From the NCBI RefSeq assembly GCF_050859505.1, contig NZ_CP193934.1:1302001-1366000 (forward strand): a DNA stretch of 64,000 nucleotides, written 5' to 3'. Below, in pieces: positions 1 through 9,331 of the stretch (position 1 is the first letter of the stretch; each line of letters opens with the position of its first letter). Source of the stretch: Marinirhabdus sp050859505 (lineage in GTDB: Bacteria; Bacteroidota; Bacteroidia; Flavobacteriales; Flavobacteriaceae). The translations under genes were made by a program, and so were the position numbers. The notes below the pieces were generated by a model. The model worked only from the letters and a program-made list of their open reading frames with translations, was not told where the DNA came from and made no database searches.

Positions 1-1
1 T

Positions 2-214
2 ACTTCAGCAAAGGTAAGCCAATATGCATTATTGCCTCAAGGTAGGGTAGAAGCTACTACACGCGTTTTAAATATGGTAGAACAAATGGATAAAGAAGGC
101 TTCGGAAATTGTACGAACACGGGTGCTTGCGAGGTGGAGTGTCCTAAAGGAATTTCTTTAGAAAATATCGCCAGAATGAATAGAGAATACCTTTCAGCTT
201 CTTTGAAAGGATAA
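2..214 (+). CDS. sdhB: Succinate dehydrogenase/fumarate reductase iron-sulfur subunit, C-terminal part
   Basis: This is the 3' end of a gene that begins before the window; 70 codons remain. The product is the iron-sulfur subunit of complex II, which carries electrons from the flavoprotein SdhA to menaquinone on the inner face of the cytoplasmic membrane. The visible part holds the last cluster-binding segment, CTNTGACEVECPKGI, whose cysteines bind [4Fe-4S]/[3Fe-4S] centres, and the usual family ending (ISLENIARMNREYL). The gene ends at a TAA and is followed by a strong hairpin at 236-268. sdhC and sdhA are presumably upstream, outside the window. The family assignment is secure; the N-terminal two thirds cannot be seen. 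Confidence 0.93.
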   Translation, partial: TSAKVSQYALLPQGRVEATTRVLNMVEQMDKEGFGNCTNTGACEVECPKGISLENIARMNREYLSASLKG

Positions 215-235
215 ATTGTTCTAAATGATACTTTA

Positions 236-268
236 AGAACCCCAAGTTTTATTAAAACTTGGGGTTCT
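236..268 (+). terminator. Hairpin after sdhB
   Basis: A perfect 15-bp stem (AGAACCCCAAGTTTT and its complement) with a 3-nt loop lies 22 nt after the sdhB stop. Only a weak T-run follows, so it may act as a terminator or as a 3'-end stabiliser. It sits between convergent genes. Confidence 0.6.
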
Positions 269-374
269 GTAGTTAAGGTGAGGATGATGTGATAAGCAAC
301 AAAAAAATCTCGTTTTCTCAAAACAGCTTTTATACCCCTATAAAGAAAATGTTATCAAATGATACGATTGCTTT

Positions 375-2606
375 TTAAACAGCCTTTATTTTAATCTGGT
401 TTTGAATATCTCTAACCAGTAAGTTTTTTGCGATCGTGTTCCTAAATGTAGCAACGTCGTAAGGTTTTACAATAATATCGTTCATTCCACATTCAAAAAT
501 ACGGTACCGTATTTCGTCAACTTCAACAGCGGTAAGCGCTATTATAGGTATGGTCGTATTAAAGGTTCTAATTTCCTGAGTGGCATCAATGCCATTTTTA
601 AGAGGCATATGAATGTCCATTAGAACTAAATCATAGTCGTTTTCTTTAATCATTATAATGGCTTCTTCTCCATTTTCGGCAATCTCACAATGTACGCCTT
701 CCTTTTCCAATATTTTTCTGGTAACCATTTGGTTAATATGGTTATCCTCAACAATTAAGATGGATTTATTAGATAATTTTGAAGTATCCACAATTGGTGC
801 GGGATTCTGCGCTTTGTCTTGTTGGAGTACGTCAAATAATAAATTAAAACTAAAAGTACTACCCTTACCCAGCTGGCTTTGTACCGTAATAGTACTATTT
901 GCCTGCTCTAAAAGTTTCTTTACAATAGGAAGGCCAAGTCCAGATCCCTGAAAATCCCGATTACTGGATTCTATTTGCGAAAACTCGTCAAAAATGCTTT
1001 CTAGTTGATTTTTTGCAATACCAGAGCCAGTATCTTTAACGGTAAAAGTAATTAATACGGTTTTTTCACTAGCGTTGGAAATAGTAGCAAGTATTTGTAT
1101 GGTTCCGCTTTCCGTAAACTTACAGGCATTACCAATTAAATTCATGAGGACTTGGGAAAGGCGAACAGAGCTACCTTTTAATAATTGTGGAATATCGTCT
1201 GCAATGTGTACGTCAATTTCATTCCGGTGTTGCACACACATATAATCAAATGACGAAACTATGGTTTCAATTAACTCACGTAGATTAAAGGCCACAGCAT
1301 CATCGTTAAAAGTATTGCTTTCCAACTTGTTCATTTGCAGCACGTCATTAATAAGTGCGAGTAAATAATCTGCCGAAAACTTGAGCGCTTTTAAGTCTTT
1401 TTCGTGTTTTTTTAACTCTTTATTCTCCAGTAAAATAGTGCTTAAGCCAATAACTCCATAGAGTGGTGTTCGCAATTCGTGACTTACCGTAGAGAAAAAC
1501 TTAGCTTTTTCTTTGGTGAGCTTGTCACTTTTTTCTTTGGCTAGTAAGTATTCTTTATTTTTTATCTGAAGTTTTTTTACCAATTGTTTTCTTCGGCGGT
1601 AGGCATACCATAAATAGAGTACCCCCAAGAGACCAATTCCCGAAACAATCCATAAAATGGTATTGGTTCGGCTTTTGGTAAGCATGAGTTCTGCCTGTAA
1701 TTTATTTTTTAAGCGAGCGTCTTCGGCAGTCTTTTGGTATTCGGAAATTTGAAACTTTGAGGAAGCACTTCCAAATGCAGCAGATTTTGCGATCTCCAGG
1801 TTTTTTAATAAAGACTCTTCGTATTTTTTTCGAATTTCATAGGCATCCTTAAATCTATTGGTGCTAAATAAAACACCACTATAGCCCTCGTAGGCATCTT
1901 GTAACTCCGAAGGTAACTCATTAGCCACAGCAATTTCTATGGCTTCTAAGTAGGCTTTTTCAGCTTTGACAAACTCACCTTTCTGAGCGTAAAACCTTGC
2001 GTATAGATTCTTAATTCCTGCTTCAAAAGACGGGTATCTGTTTTTACCCTTTAACTCATCTGCTTTAAGTAAATGGTACAAACCACGCTTGTACTTTTCG
2101 GCATCAAAGGCGGTAATCACTGTATTAAAATGGGCTTTTGCCAAACTAGCAGAATCGTTTATCTTTTCAAATCCTTTAATAGATTTTTTATGATACCGCA
2201 TCGCTTTATCAAAACTGCCTTCATTAAATGAATAGAGGTTGGCCAAATCCATATAGGTAATCGCTAATGCCGTGTCGTTTTTGGATTCAATAGCATAGCG
2301 TTCAGACTTTTCAAAATTATCCTTAGCCATTTTCAAATCCTTCAAAGCCATAAAATCATATCCCAGAAAACGATACCCTTTATGTATTAATGTGGGATCA
2401 TTCAATTCGAAAGCCTGGTTTAAAATTTTTACATTCACCTCCATAGACTTCTTGTAGTTTCCTGAATTGTAATAAATTTCAGAAGAGTCTATTAATTGTT
2501 TAAGCTTACTGTTTTCAAAGTTTTGTATAGTATCTTCTTGTGCCATTGTAGGAATGGCGAATAGCTGAGACAAAAAGATAAAGAAGAAAAAAAGTAGTTT
2601 CTCCAT
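375..2606 (-). CDS. TPR-containing hybrid sensor histidine kinase
   Basis: A 743-residue two-component sensor. A signal peptide (about 1-22) is followed by a periplasmic sensor region of helical TPR-like repeats (about 30-300), one membrane helix (about 316-336), a short coiled coil, a HisKA domain with the phospho-accepting His376 in SHELRTP, an HATPase_c domain (N box near 493, G boxes DTGSGIA and GSGLGLP), and a C-terminal receiver domain with Asp664 in LMDIHMP and Lys714. The receiver has no attached output domain, so the signal must go on to a separate phosphotransfer protein or regulator, and none is encoded nearby. Bacteroidota have many such TPR kinases; the ligand is unknown. It is transcribed alone and is convergent with sdhB. 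Confidence 0.9.
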   Translation of the reverse strand: MEKLLFFFFIFLSQLFAIPTMAQEDTIQNFENSKLKQLIDSSEIYYNSGNYKKSMEVNVKILNQAFELNDPTLIHKGYRFLGYDFMALKDLKMAKDNFEKSERYAIESKNDTALAITYMDLANLYSFNEGSFDKAMRYHKKSIKGFEKINDSASLAKAHFNTVITAFDAEKYKRGLYHLLKADELKGKNRYPSFEAGIKNLYARFYAQKGEFVKAEKAYLEAIEIAVANELPSELQDAYEGYSGVLFSTNRFKDAYEIRKKYEESLLKNLEIAKSAAFGSASSKFQISEYQKTAEDARLKNKLQAELMLTKSRTNTILWIVSGIGLLGVLYLWYAYRRRKQLVKKLQIKNKEYLLAKEKSDKLTKEKAKFFSTVSHELRTPLYGVIGLSTILLENKELKKHEKDLKALKFSADYLLALINDVLQMNKLESNTFNDDAVAFNLRELIETIVSSFDYMCVQHRNEIDVHIADDIPQLLKGSSVRLSQVLMNLIGNACKFTESGTIQILATISNASEKTVLITFTVKDTGSGIAKNQLESIFDEFSQIESSNRDFQGSGLGLPIVKKLLEQANSTITVQSQLGKGSTFSFNLLFDVLQQDKAQNPAPIVDTSKLSNKSILIVEDNHINQMVTRKILEKEGVHCEIAENGEEAIIMIKENDYDLVLMDIHMPLKNGIDATQEIRTFNTTIPIIALTAVEVDEIRYRIFECGMNDIIVKPYDVATFRNTIAKNLLVRDIQNQIKIKAV

Positions 2607-2705
2607 TAATAAATTAAGTAGGTTTGGAGGAGCAAGATACTAATTTTGAATGACATCTGGATTACTATTACACACGCACCTACATCAATTTATAAACCAT
2701 AAACT

Positions 2706-3845
2706 ATGTTAACCAGTAAATTACCTAGCGTTTCTACAACTATTTTTAGCGTTATGAGCAAGATGGCGACAGATTTTAATGCCATAAATCTTTCGCAAGG
2801 ATTTCCGAATTTTAAAAGCGACCCCGCCTTAATTGAGCTGGCTGCCAAGGCGATGAGAGATGGTCACAATCAATACGCTCCAATGCCTGGAGATCTACTA
2901 TTGCGTGAACGAATTTCAGAAAAAATACAAAATCTCCACGGCAAACACTACTGTCCCAATACCGAAATAACCGTCACCGCAGGAGCTACCCAGGCTATTT
3001 TTACGGCAATTGCTGCAACCATTGAAAAGGAGGATGAGGTTCTTATTTTTACACCGGCATACGACTGTTACGAACCTTCGGTAGCATTGTTTGGAGGAAA
3101 AGTGATACCTGTGCAGTTAGGTGCGCCATTTTATAGGCCGGATTGGAACGTAGTAAGGTCTAAAATCTCTCCTAAAACTAAAATGATACTGGTAAACAGC
3201 CCTCACAATCCCAGCGGAATGCTTTTCACCAAAGAGGATATGCTGCAATTACAAACCATTGCTGAAGAAAATAATTTGCTGGTGCTTAGTGACGAAGTAT
3301 ACGAGCATATTATTTTTGACGGAGAAGTGCATCAAAGTGCTGCAAGATTTACTTCTCTTGCTCAACGAACCTTTATTACAGCCTCTTTTGGTAAAACATT
3401 TCATACTACCGGATGGAAATTGGGGTATTGCGTGGCTCCCCAAACACTCATGAACGAGTTTAGGAAAGTGCATCAATACAACGTGTTTTGTGTAAATACC
3501 CCTCTACAAAAAGCGCTGGCAACCTATTTGGAAGAACCGTCTCATTATCTTAAAGTAGCAGATTTCTACCAACAGAAGCGAGATTATTTTATGTCACTAC
3601 TGAAATCTTCACGATTTAAAATTATTCCGTCTAAAGGCACTTACTTTCAGTTGTTGGATTATACTGAAATTACCAACGAGCACGATGTTGTTTTTGCTGA
3701 AAGACTAACGAAAGAGTTTGGTGTTGCAACCATTCCTACATCAGTTTTTAATACCGAAAAACAAGATTTTAAGCAATTACGGGTATGCTTTGCCAAAACT
3801 GAGGCTACCCTAAAGCAAGCTGCGGAAATACTAAATTCAATTTAA
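2706..3845 (+). CDS. Class I/II aminotransferase (methionine/glutamine transaminase type)
   Basis: A 379-residue fold-type I PLP enzyme. The Schiff-base lysine is Lys230 in SFGKTFHTTGWKLGY; NSPHNPSG and SDEVYEHI are the usual cofactor-contact motifs. The family most resembles YbdL and glutamine transaminase K, which transaminate methionine, aromatic amino acids or glutamine with 2-oxo acids and act in methionine salvage. The nitrilase-like hydrolase at 6840 would complete a transaminase/omega-amidase pair, because such enzymes remove 2-oxoglutaramate formed when glutamine is the donor. The katG-ankyrin pair separates the two. The substrate is inferred from family resemblance; aspartate or kynurenine aminotransferase activity is not excluded. 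Confidence 0.88.
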   Translation: MLTSKLPSVSTTIFSVMSKMATDFNAINLSQGFPNFKSDPALIELAAKAMRDGHNQYAPMPGDLLLRERISEKIQNLHGKHYCPNTEITVTAGATQAIFTAIAATIEKEDEVLIFTPAYDCYEPSVALFGGKVIPVQLGAPFYRPDWNVVRSKISPKTKMILVNSPHNPSGMLFTKEDMLQLQTIAEENNLLVLSDEVYEHIIFDGEVHQSAARFTSLAQRTFITASFGKTFHTTGWKLGYCVAPQTLMNEFRKVHQYNVFCVNTPLQKALATYLEEPSHYLKVADFYQQKRDYFMSLLKSSRFKIIPSKGTYFQLLDYTEITNEHDVVFAERLTKEFGVATIPTSVFNTEKQDFKQLRVCFAKTEATLKQAAEILNSI

Positions 3846-3985
3846 AACTCTTATTATTTACCACTCGAGCTATAAGTTTTGTCAATCGTAAAATGAATAC
3901 AACCGATAGCATTTAAATGGAGTGCAGTTTTTAATGTGTATTTTTAGGATTCCAAAAATTATAAAAATCAAAAATATATAGCGAT

Positions 3986-6205
3986 ATGAATACGAAAGGT
4001 GAAGCGTGGGAAATTAATGACGGAAGTGCTGCACAATGCCCTTATTTTGGAAACATTCAGGGACAGGCTGCAGGAAACGGAACTACAAATCAGCAATGGT
4101 GGCCCAACAAATTGAAATTAAATATCCTAAGGCAAAATGATAGAAAGTCTAATCCCATGGGAACAGATTTTGAGTATGCGAAAGAATTCAATAGTTTAGA
4201 TTTTGCCGCTTTAAAACAAGATGTAATAAATCTAATGACCGATTCGCAAGACTGGTGGCCAGCAGATTATGGTCACTATGGCGGCTTGTTTATTAGAATG
4301 GCCTGGCACAGTGCGGGAACCTACAGAGTAACAGACGGTCGCGGTGGTGGAAATACTGGAAATCAGCGTTTTGCGCCTTTAAATAGTTGGCCGGATAATG
4401 GAAATTTAGATAAAGCACGTTTGCTGTTGTGGCCTATAAAACAGAAGTATGGAAAGAAAATTTCCTGGGCAGATTTAATGATCTTAACAGGGAATTGCGC
4501 CTTGGAATCTATGGGTTTTAAAACATTCGGTTTTGCTGGAGGGCGAGAAGATGTTTGGGAGCCAGAACAAGATGTCTATTGGGGTTCTGAATCTGAATGG
4601 ATGGGAAACGAAGCGCGCTACGAAGATGGAGATCTCGAAAAACCATTAGCTGCAGCTCATATGGGATTAATCTACGTAAACCCAGAAGGCCCTAACGGAA
4701 AACCAGATCCACTAGGTTCTGCCCGTGATATTAGAGAGACCTTTGGCCGTATGGCGATGAACGATGAAGAAACGGTAGCATTAATTGCTGGAGGACACAC
4801 TTTCGGGAAAGCACACGGAGCTGGAGATGCCGAAAAATATGTAGGTGTTGAGCCAGAAGGTGCGGGAATTGAGCATCAAGGTCAAGGATGGATAAATACA
4901 ATGGGAACGGGTCGTGGAGACGATACTATTACAAGTGGTTTAGAAGGTGCCTGGACGCCAAACCCTATTAAATGGGATCACGATTATTTTGACGTACTTT
5001 TAAACTACGATTGGGAACTAACCAAAAGCCCGGCAGGCGCTCACCAATGGAGACCTACCGATGCTTCAAATGCGAAAAAAGCTCCGCAAGCGCATGACGC
5101 GTCCAAAACACAGGATTTAATGATGTCTACAGCAGATATCGCATTAAAAATGGATCCAACGTATTTAAAGATTTCGAAACGTTTCCATGAAGACCATGCA
5201 GCGTTTGAAGATGCTTTTGCACGTGCTTGGTACAAATTAACGCACCGTGATATGGGACCTGTTTCTAGATATTTAGGATCTGAAGTGCCCAAAGAAGAGT
5301 TATTATGGCAAGATCCCATCTCAGATGATTCAATATCGACAATTGGCGATGGTGATGTGGCTTCATTAAAGAAAATCATTTTAAATTCAGGAGTTTCTAT
5401 TTCTCAACTAGTAACTACAGCGTGGGCTTCTGCTTCTACCTATAGAAATAGTGACATGCGAGGTGGTGCCAATGGTGCTCGCATTCGTTTAGAGCCTATG
5501 AAAAGCTGGAAAGTGAACGCAGGACTTTCAGATACGTTGGATGCTTTAGAAAAAGTTCAGAAAGATTTCAATCAAAATAATAGTTCAAAAGTTTCATTAG
5601 CAGATGTGATTGTGCTAGCTGGAAACGTGGGTGTGGAGCAAGCCGCTCAAAATGCGGGACACAATCTAACGGTTCCTTTTAATGCAGGACGAGGAGATGC
5701 AACGCAAGAACAAACAGATGTCGATTCTTTTGCACATTTAGAACCTGTTGCAGATGGTTTCAGGAATTATGTAAAAGATACTCAAGAAATTTCTCCAGAA
5801 GAATTGCTAATAGATAGAGCCAATTTAATGACCCTTACGGTACCAGAGATGACAGTCCTTCTAGGGGGTATGCGCGTATTGGGAGCAAATTATGACGGTT
5901 CTTCGTATGGAGTTTTTACAAAGAATAAAGGCGCATTAACAAACGATTTTTTCAAGAATCTCTTGAATTTGGGAATTACCTGGAAGGCAACTTCAGATAA
6001 TGACCAGGTATTTGCTGGGCGTGACAGAAAAACGGGCAGTATAACATGGACTGGAACAAGAGCCGATCTTATTTTTGGTTCAAATAGCGAACTACGAGCA
6101 GTCGCTGAAGTTTACGGTTGTGAAGATGCAAAAGATAAATTTGTAAAAGATTTTGTAGCGGCCTGGTATAAAGTGATGAACCTGGATCGCTTTGATTTGA
6201 AGTAG
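3986..6205 (+). CDS. katG: Catalase-peroxidase KatG
   Basis: A 739-residue bifunctional heme catalase-peroxidase that removes hydrogen peroxide. The N-terminal active domain has the distal triad Arg104, Trp107 and His108 in RMAWHSAGTYR, Tyr230 and Met256 at the positions of the Trp-Tyr-Met crosslink needed for catalase activity, and proximal heme ligand His271 in AGGHTFGKAHG. The C-terminal half is the usual degenerate duplicated peroxidase domain. There is no signal peptide, so it should be cytoplasmic. The start is preceded by A-rich sequence ending in GCGATATG. No OxyR-like regulator is next to it. A hairpin at 6244-6276 separates it from the downstream ankyrin gene. Confidence 0.97.
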   Translation: MNTKGEAWEINDGSAAQCPYFGNIQGQAAGNGTTNQQWWPNKLKLNILRQNDRKSNPMGTDFEYAKEFNSLDFAALKQDVINLMTDSQDWWPADYGHYGGLFIRMAWHSAGTYRVTDGRGGGNTGNQRFAPLNSWPDNGNLDKARLLLWPIKQKYGKKISWADLMILTGNCALESMGFKTFGFAGGREDVWEPEQDVYWGSESEWMGNEARYEDGDLEKPLAAAHMGLIYVNPEGPNGKPDPLGSARDIRETFGRMAMNDEETVALIAGGHTFGKAHGAGDAEKYVGVEPEGAGIEHQGQGWINTMGTGRGDDTITSGLEGAWTPNPIKWDHDYFDVLLNYDWELTKSPAGAHQWRPTDASNAKKAPQAHDASKTQDLMMSTADIALKMDPTYLKISKRFHEDHAAFEDAFARAWYKLTHRDMGPVSRYLGSEVPKEELLWQDPISDDSISTIGDGDVASLKKIILNSGVSISQLVTTAWASASTYRNSDMRGGANGARIRLEPMKSWKVNAGLSDTLDALEKVQKDFNQNNSSKVSLADVIVLAGNVGVEQAAQNAGHNLTVPFNAGRGDATQEQTDVDSFAHLEPVADGFRNYVKDTQEISPEELLIDRANLMTLTVPEMTVLLGGMRVLGANYDGSSYGVFTKNKGALTNDFFKNLLNLGITWKATSDNDQVFAGRDRKTGSITWTGTRADLIFGSNSELRAVAEVYGCEDAKDKFVKDFVAAWYKVMNLDRFDLK

Positions 6206-6243
6206 ATTTCTGCTAAGTCAAAAACAGATTTTAAAATTCTCTC

Positions 6244-6276
6244 AAAGCAGCACCACTCGTGTTGCTTTGTTTTTTA
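6244..6276 (+). terminator. Rho-independent terminator after katG
   Basis: A 10-bp stem (AAAGCAGCAC paired with GTGTTGCTTT, one G-T wobble) with a 5-nt loop is followed by a T-run. It lies 38 nt after katG and ends 22 nt before the ankyrin gene, so it could also act as an attenuator between the two. Confidence 0.75.
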
Positions 6277-6298
6277 TATTTATGACAATCTAAAACCT

Positions 6299-6769
6299 AT
6301 GGAAATTTCAGAATTATTTAATGCTATTAGAAACGAAGAGGTAACAGCGGTGAGCCGTTTGCTAAAGGAAAACCCATCGTGGGTGAATGAAAAAGATGCC
6401 CGAGGAAGTACGCCCTTGCTATTGGCTACGTATTATGGTTTTGAGGAAATCGCCAAAGAAATTCTAAAATTCCCTCAGAACATCAACGCTCAAGATGCCA
6501 GTGGCAATACAGCTCTTATGGGTGTGTGTTTTAAAGGGTATGATAGTCTAGCGGCATTGCTTTTAAAACACAAAGCCAATGTAAATACCAGTAATTTTAA
6601 CGGAGCTACTGCGCTTATTTTTGCAGCAACTTTTAAACAAGTTGACATTATAAAAATGTTATTAGAAAATGGTGCCGATACCACTGCAAAAGATGACCGT
6701 GGGAACACCGCGTTAGATCATGCAAAAATGCAGGGATTAACAGTTGTGATAGCATTGTTGGAAAACTAG
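6299..6769 (+). CDS. Ankyrin-repeat protein downstream of katG
   Basis: A 156-residue cytoplasmic protein made almost entirely of ankyrin repeats. Four to five units can be seen, with motifs such as GSTPLLLATYYG, GNTALMGVCFKG, GATALIFAATF and GNTALDHAKMQG. There is no signal peptide or membrane helix. Small ankyrin proteins next to catalase genes are known elsewhere (AnkB beside KatB in Pseudomonas), where they support full catalase activity, so a role in KatG maturation or protection is a reasonable inference. A hairpin before the gene suggests partly separate expression. The exact function is not shown by the sequence. Confidence 0.85.
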   Translation: MEISELFNAIRNEEVTAVSRLLKENPSWVNEKDARGSTPLLLATYYGFEEIAKEILKFPQNINAQDASGNTALMGVCFKGYDSLAALLLKHKANVNTSNFNGATALIFAATFKQVDIIKMLLENGADTTAKDDRGNTALDHAKMQGLTVVIALLEN

Positions 6770-6839
6770 GTGCTGCGACGATGGAGCAATTATTTTAGAG
6801 CACCTGTATTCAGGTAAACCTACATCAAAAATTAAAATT

Positions 6840-7622
6840 TTGAAAAAAGATCAACTTTACATAACCATCATTCAGTCACACTTGCACTGGGAAAACCCAG
6901 AGGCGAATAGAACTATGTTTGAGGAGAAAATTAGAGATGTTATAAACAAAACAGATCTTATCGTACTTCCTGAAATGTTCACCACAGGTTTCACTATGAA
7001 TGCCGAACCCAATGCCGAAGAAGAAACGGGTTTAACTGTAAGCTGGCTAAAGAAACTCGCCAAAGAAAAAAACTGTGCGATTACCGGGAGCATCATCGTA
7101 AAAGACAATGGATTGTTTTACAATAGACTCTATTTTATAACAGCGGAGGAAGCTGTTGAAACCTATACTAAAAAACACACTTTTACGCTCGCAGGAGAGC
7201 ACAAAACGTATACGGCCGGACAAAATAAAGTTATTATAGATTATAAAGGTTGGCGTATTTGTCCTTTGGTTTGTTACGACCTTCGTTTTCCTGTATGGGC
7301 ACGAAATACCGAAGATTACGATTTGCTTTTGTATGTTGCCAATTGGCCTGAAAAACGGATTACAGCCTGGGATACATTACTGAAAGCCCGTGCGATTGAA
7401 AATATGAGTTATTGTGTGGGTGTTAATAGAGTTGGTTTGGATGGAAATGGTCATAATTACATAGGACATAGTGCTGCTTACGATGTGCTGGGAGAGCACG
7501 TTTCAACGCAGGATTATGAAACTGAATTTGTAGAAACCATTGCCTTGTCTAAGAAACATATAGAAGACAACCGAAGCCATCTTCAGTTTTTAAACGACAG
7601 GGATGTTTTTAATTTAGAGTAA
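6840..7622 (+). CDS. Nitrilase-family amidohydrolase, omega-amidase (YafV) type
   Basis: A 260-residue carbon-nitrogen hydrolase with the Glu-Lys-Cys triad: Glu45 in LPEMFTTGF, Lys111 in TKKHTF and Cys145 in PLVCYDLRFP. Length and motifs fit the omega-amidase/YafV branch, which hydrolyses 2-oxoglutaramate or 2-oxosuccinamate to ammonia and the 2-oxo acid. It would pair with the aminotransferase at 2706. The start is a TTG; no ATG lies at a position that keeps the N-terminal strand of the fold. The last 14 nt overlap the end of the convergent lipoprotein gene. Substrate is inferred from family; the fold and triad are clear. Confidence 0.88.
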   Translation: MKKDQLYITIIQSHLHWENPEANRTMFEEKIRDVINKTDLIVLPEMFTTGFTMNAEPNAEEETGLTVSWLKKLAKEKNCAITGSIIVKDNGLFYNRLYFITAEEAVETYTKKHTFTLAGEHKTYTAGQNKVIIDYKGWRICPLVCYDLRFPVWARNTEDYDLLLYVANWPEKRITAWDTLLKARAIENMSYCVGVNRVGLDGNGHNYIGHSAAYDVLGEHVSTQDYETEFVETIALSKKHIEDNRSHLQFLNDRDVFNLE

Positions 7623-9264
7623 AGGTGTATACCGAATCCCAATTGGCACGTATTTCAATAGCTTCGCCATAATATAATACGCGTTCGGGCTGTTCTTTCC
7701 TTAGAAAATTTCCGGTGTCCCAAATACCGTTTTTATTCGTGTCAAAAACTACACGTACATAATAGATTCCAGGTTCTAAATACGGAAATGTAAGCTCGTT
7801 TTCAGCTTCAGAAAAGTTAGCCAATTTTGTAGTTTGTACTATATTAAACTTATTGTCAACCACTTCAATAAGTAGTGGTACTTGTGTTACATTCTTTAAA
7901 TTTAACCGAATGACTCCATAATCGTCTTCAGCCTTCGTTTTAACCGAATAGCTAAGTGTGTCGTTGGTGGCTTCAAAAAAATCTGTAAACGTTCCAGGAA
8001 GTGCTGTTATAGTGTATCGCTGGTCTGGTTTTTTTTCAAATATAATATGGGTTTTGTTGTAGAGCGTGTCCTTTCGTGCGAGTACGGGAACTGCTATGGA
8101 ATCTTTGTCCAAGATAGATAAAAGTGTTTCATCTACAGAAACTAAAGGTGTGTTAAACTGAAGTTGAAAGGTGTCTTTTGGCGTGAGCGTTCCACCTTTA
8201 ACGATGCTAACTTTAAGCGAGTCTACAAAAAGGCTTTTTATAGTTACCTCTAACGTGTCTATGGCACCTCTGTTTTTTGCTACATATAATAGAGAGTCTG
8301 TAACTTCACTATCAAAAGCTGGTTTGTGCCAATAGTGTAAAGTATCTTTCTCGGTATCGCGATAGGTAATAGCGGTAAAATCCTTGGGGAGGATCGAAAT
8401 AGGTTCCAGAACCAAACTATCAATGTTGCCTTCGTACCCAAAAATAAATTCATGTTTACTAATGTGGGTGGGTCGGGCCATTTTATATGCTGGTATTTCC
8501 TTAAAAAGAGTTACAGTATAAGTGCTGTCTGTAGGAAGCGTAACGGTGTCACGTACAAAACCAATTTTATCATTTTTTGGCTGAAAGATATAATCATTGC
8601 TTTTTTCTTTGAGTCCAACTAATACATACTTGCCGGCCTTTAAATTGGTAAACTGAAAAGTGCCTGTGCTATCTTGGGTAGTCGTTATGTACATAGGTTT
8701 TTTGCTGAAAATTACAGAGTCTGTAAATGTTTCATTTATTTCATACAAAAGAACACTTGCAAGATTTTCGGCCTTAGGAAGCAGTGCATCTTTTATGGTT
8801 CCGTTAAGCTGAAGACTATCTATATAGCTCCCGGTAGAAAACACATATTTAAAGTACGGAAATTCAATCGCCTCATTATTGTCTACAATACTATTCCCAA
8901 AATTGAAAGAATAGGTGGTGTTCTCACGCAACGTATCCAAAATTTTAATCCGAAGCTGTTTAGACGTACTAAGTGGAGTGATAATGGGTTGGTATTCTAA
9001 CGGAGGGGAAACAATCAGGTTTTTTTGAATGTCTACAAGTTTTATATATTCGTCAAAATAAATACGTATTTCATTACCTTCAAAATTTGTAGAATAATTT
9101 TCTGGTATGCTTTTTACGATAACGGGAGCAAGGGTGTCTTTTAATCCGCCCGATGGACTACCGCGTTTGGCACAATCTACAAAAGACAGAGCAAACAATA
9201 GCGCAATAGGAATATATAGCAGCCTATGTCTAACGGGATATAATATGTTTCGTAGTTTTTTCAA
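7609..9264 (-). CDS. Ig-like domain outer-membrane lipoprotein
   Basis: A 551-residue predicted lipoprotein. The N-terminus has a basic stretch, a hydrophobic segment and a lipobox ending at Cys32 (ALSFVDC). The first domain is a bacterial Ig-like/SbsA-type fold (about 40-140), with the usual opening of a proline-rich linker, then IRIYFDEYIKL and SYSFNFGNSI. The rest is beta-rich. A loop near the C-terminus, DTNKNGIWDTGNF, resembles a calcium-binding EF-type loop. Homologues are common in Flavobacteriia between the amidohydrolase and comF, but their function is unknown. It was probably cotranscribed with nothing: comF starts upstream on the same strand, 67 nt away. Confidence 0.82.
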   Translation of the reverse strand: MKKLRNILYPVRHRLLYIPIALLFALSFVDCAKRGSPSGGLKDTLAPVIVKSIPENYSTNFEGNEIRIYFDEYIKLVDIQKNLIVSPPLEYQPIITPLSTSKQLRIKILDTLRENTTYSFNFGNSIVDNNEAIEFPYFKYVFSTGSYIDSLQLNGTIKDALLPKAENLASVLLYEINETFTDSVIFSKKPMYITTTQDSTGTFQFTNLKAGKYVLVGLKEKSNDYIFQPKNDKIGFVRDTVTLPTDSTYTVTLFKEIPAYKMARPTHISKHEFIFGYEGNIDSLVLEPISILPKDFTAITYRDTEKDTLHYWHKPAFDSEVTDSLLYVAKNRGAIDTLEVTIKSLFVDSLKVSIVKGGTLTPKDTFQLQFNTPLVSVDETLLSILDKDSIAVPVLARKDTLYNKTHIIFEKKPDQRYTITALPGTFTDFFEATNDTLSYSVKTKAEDDYGVIRLNLKNVTQVPLLIEVVDNKFNIVQTTKLANFSEAENELTFPYLEPGIYYVRVVFDTNKNGIWDTGNFLRKEQPERVLYYGEAIEIRANWDSVYTFTLN

Positions 9265-9331
9265 GACGGTAAAAATAGCAAGATTTTTCAGGGTATGTAC
9301 TGATTAACGCAAGTTTGTCTATGAAGTTACT

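Noticed and set aside
3986..6769. katG and the ankyrin gene as recently acquired foreign DNA
   Set aside because: No flanking repeats, integrase or change in base composition is visible; codon use resembles that of neighbouring genes.
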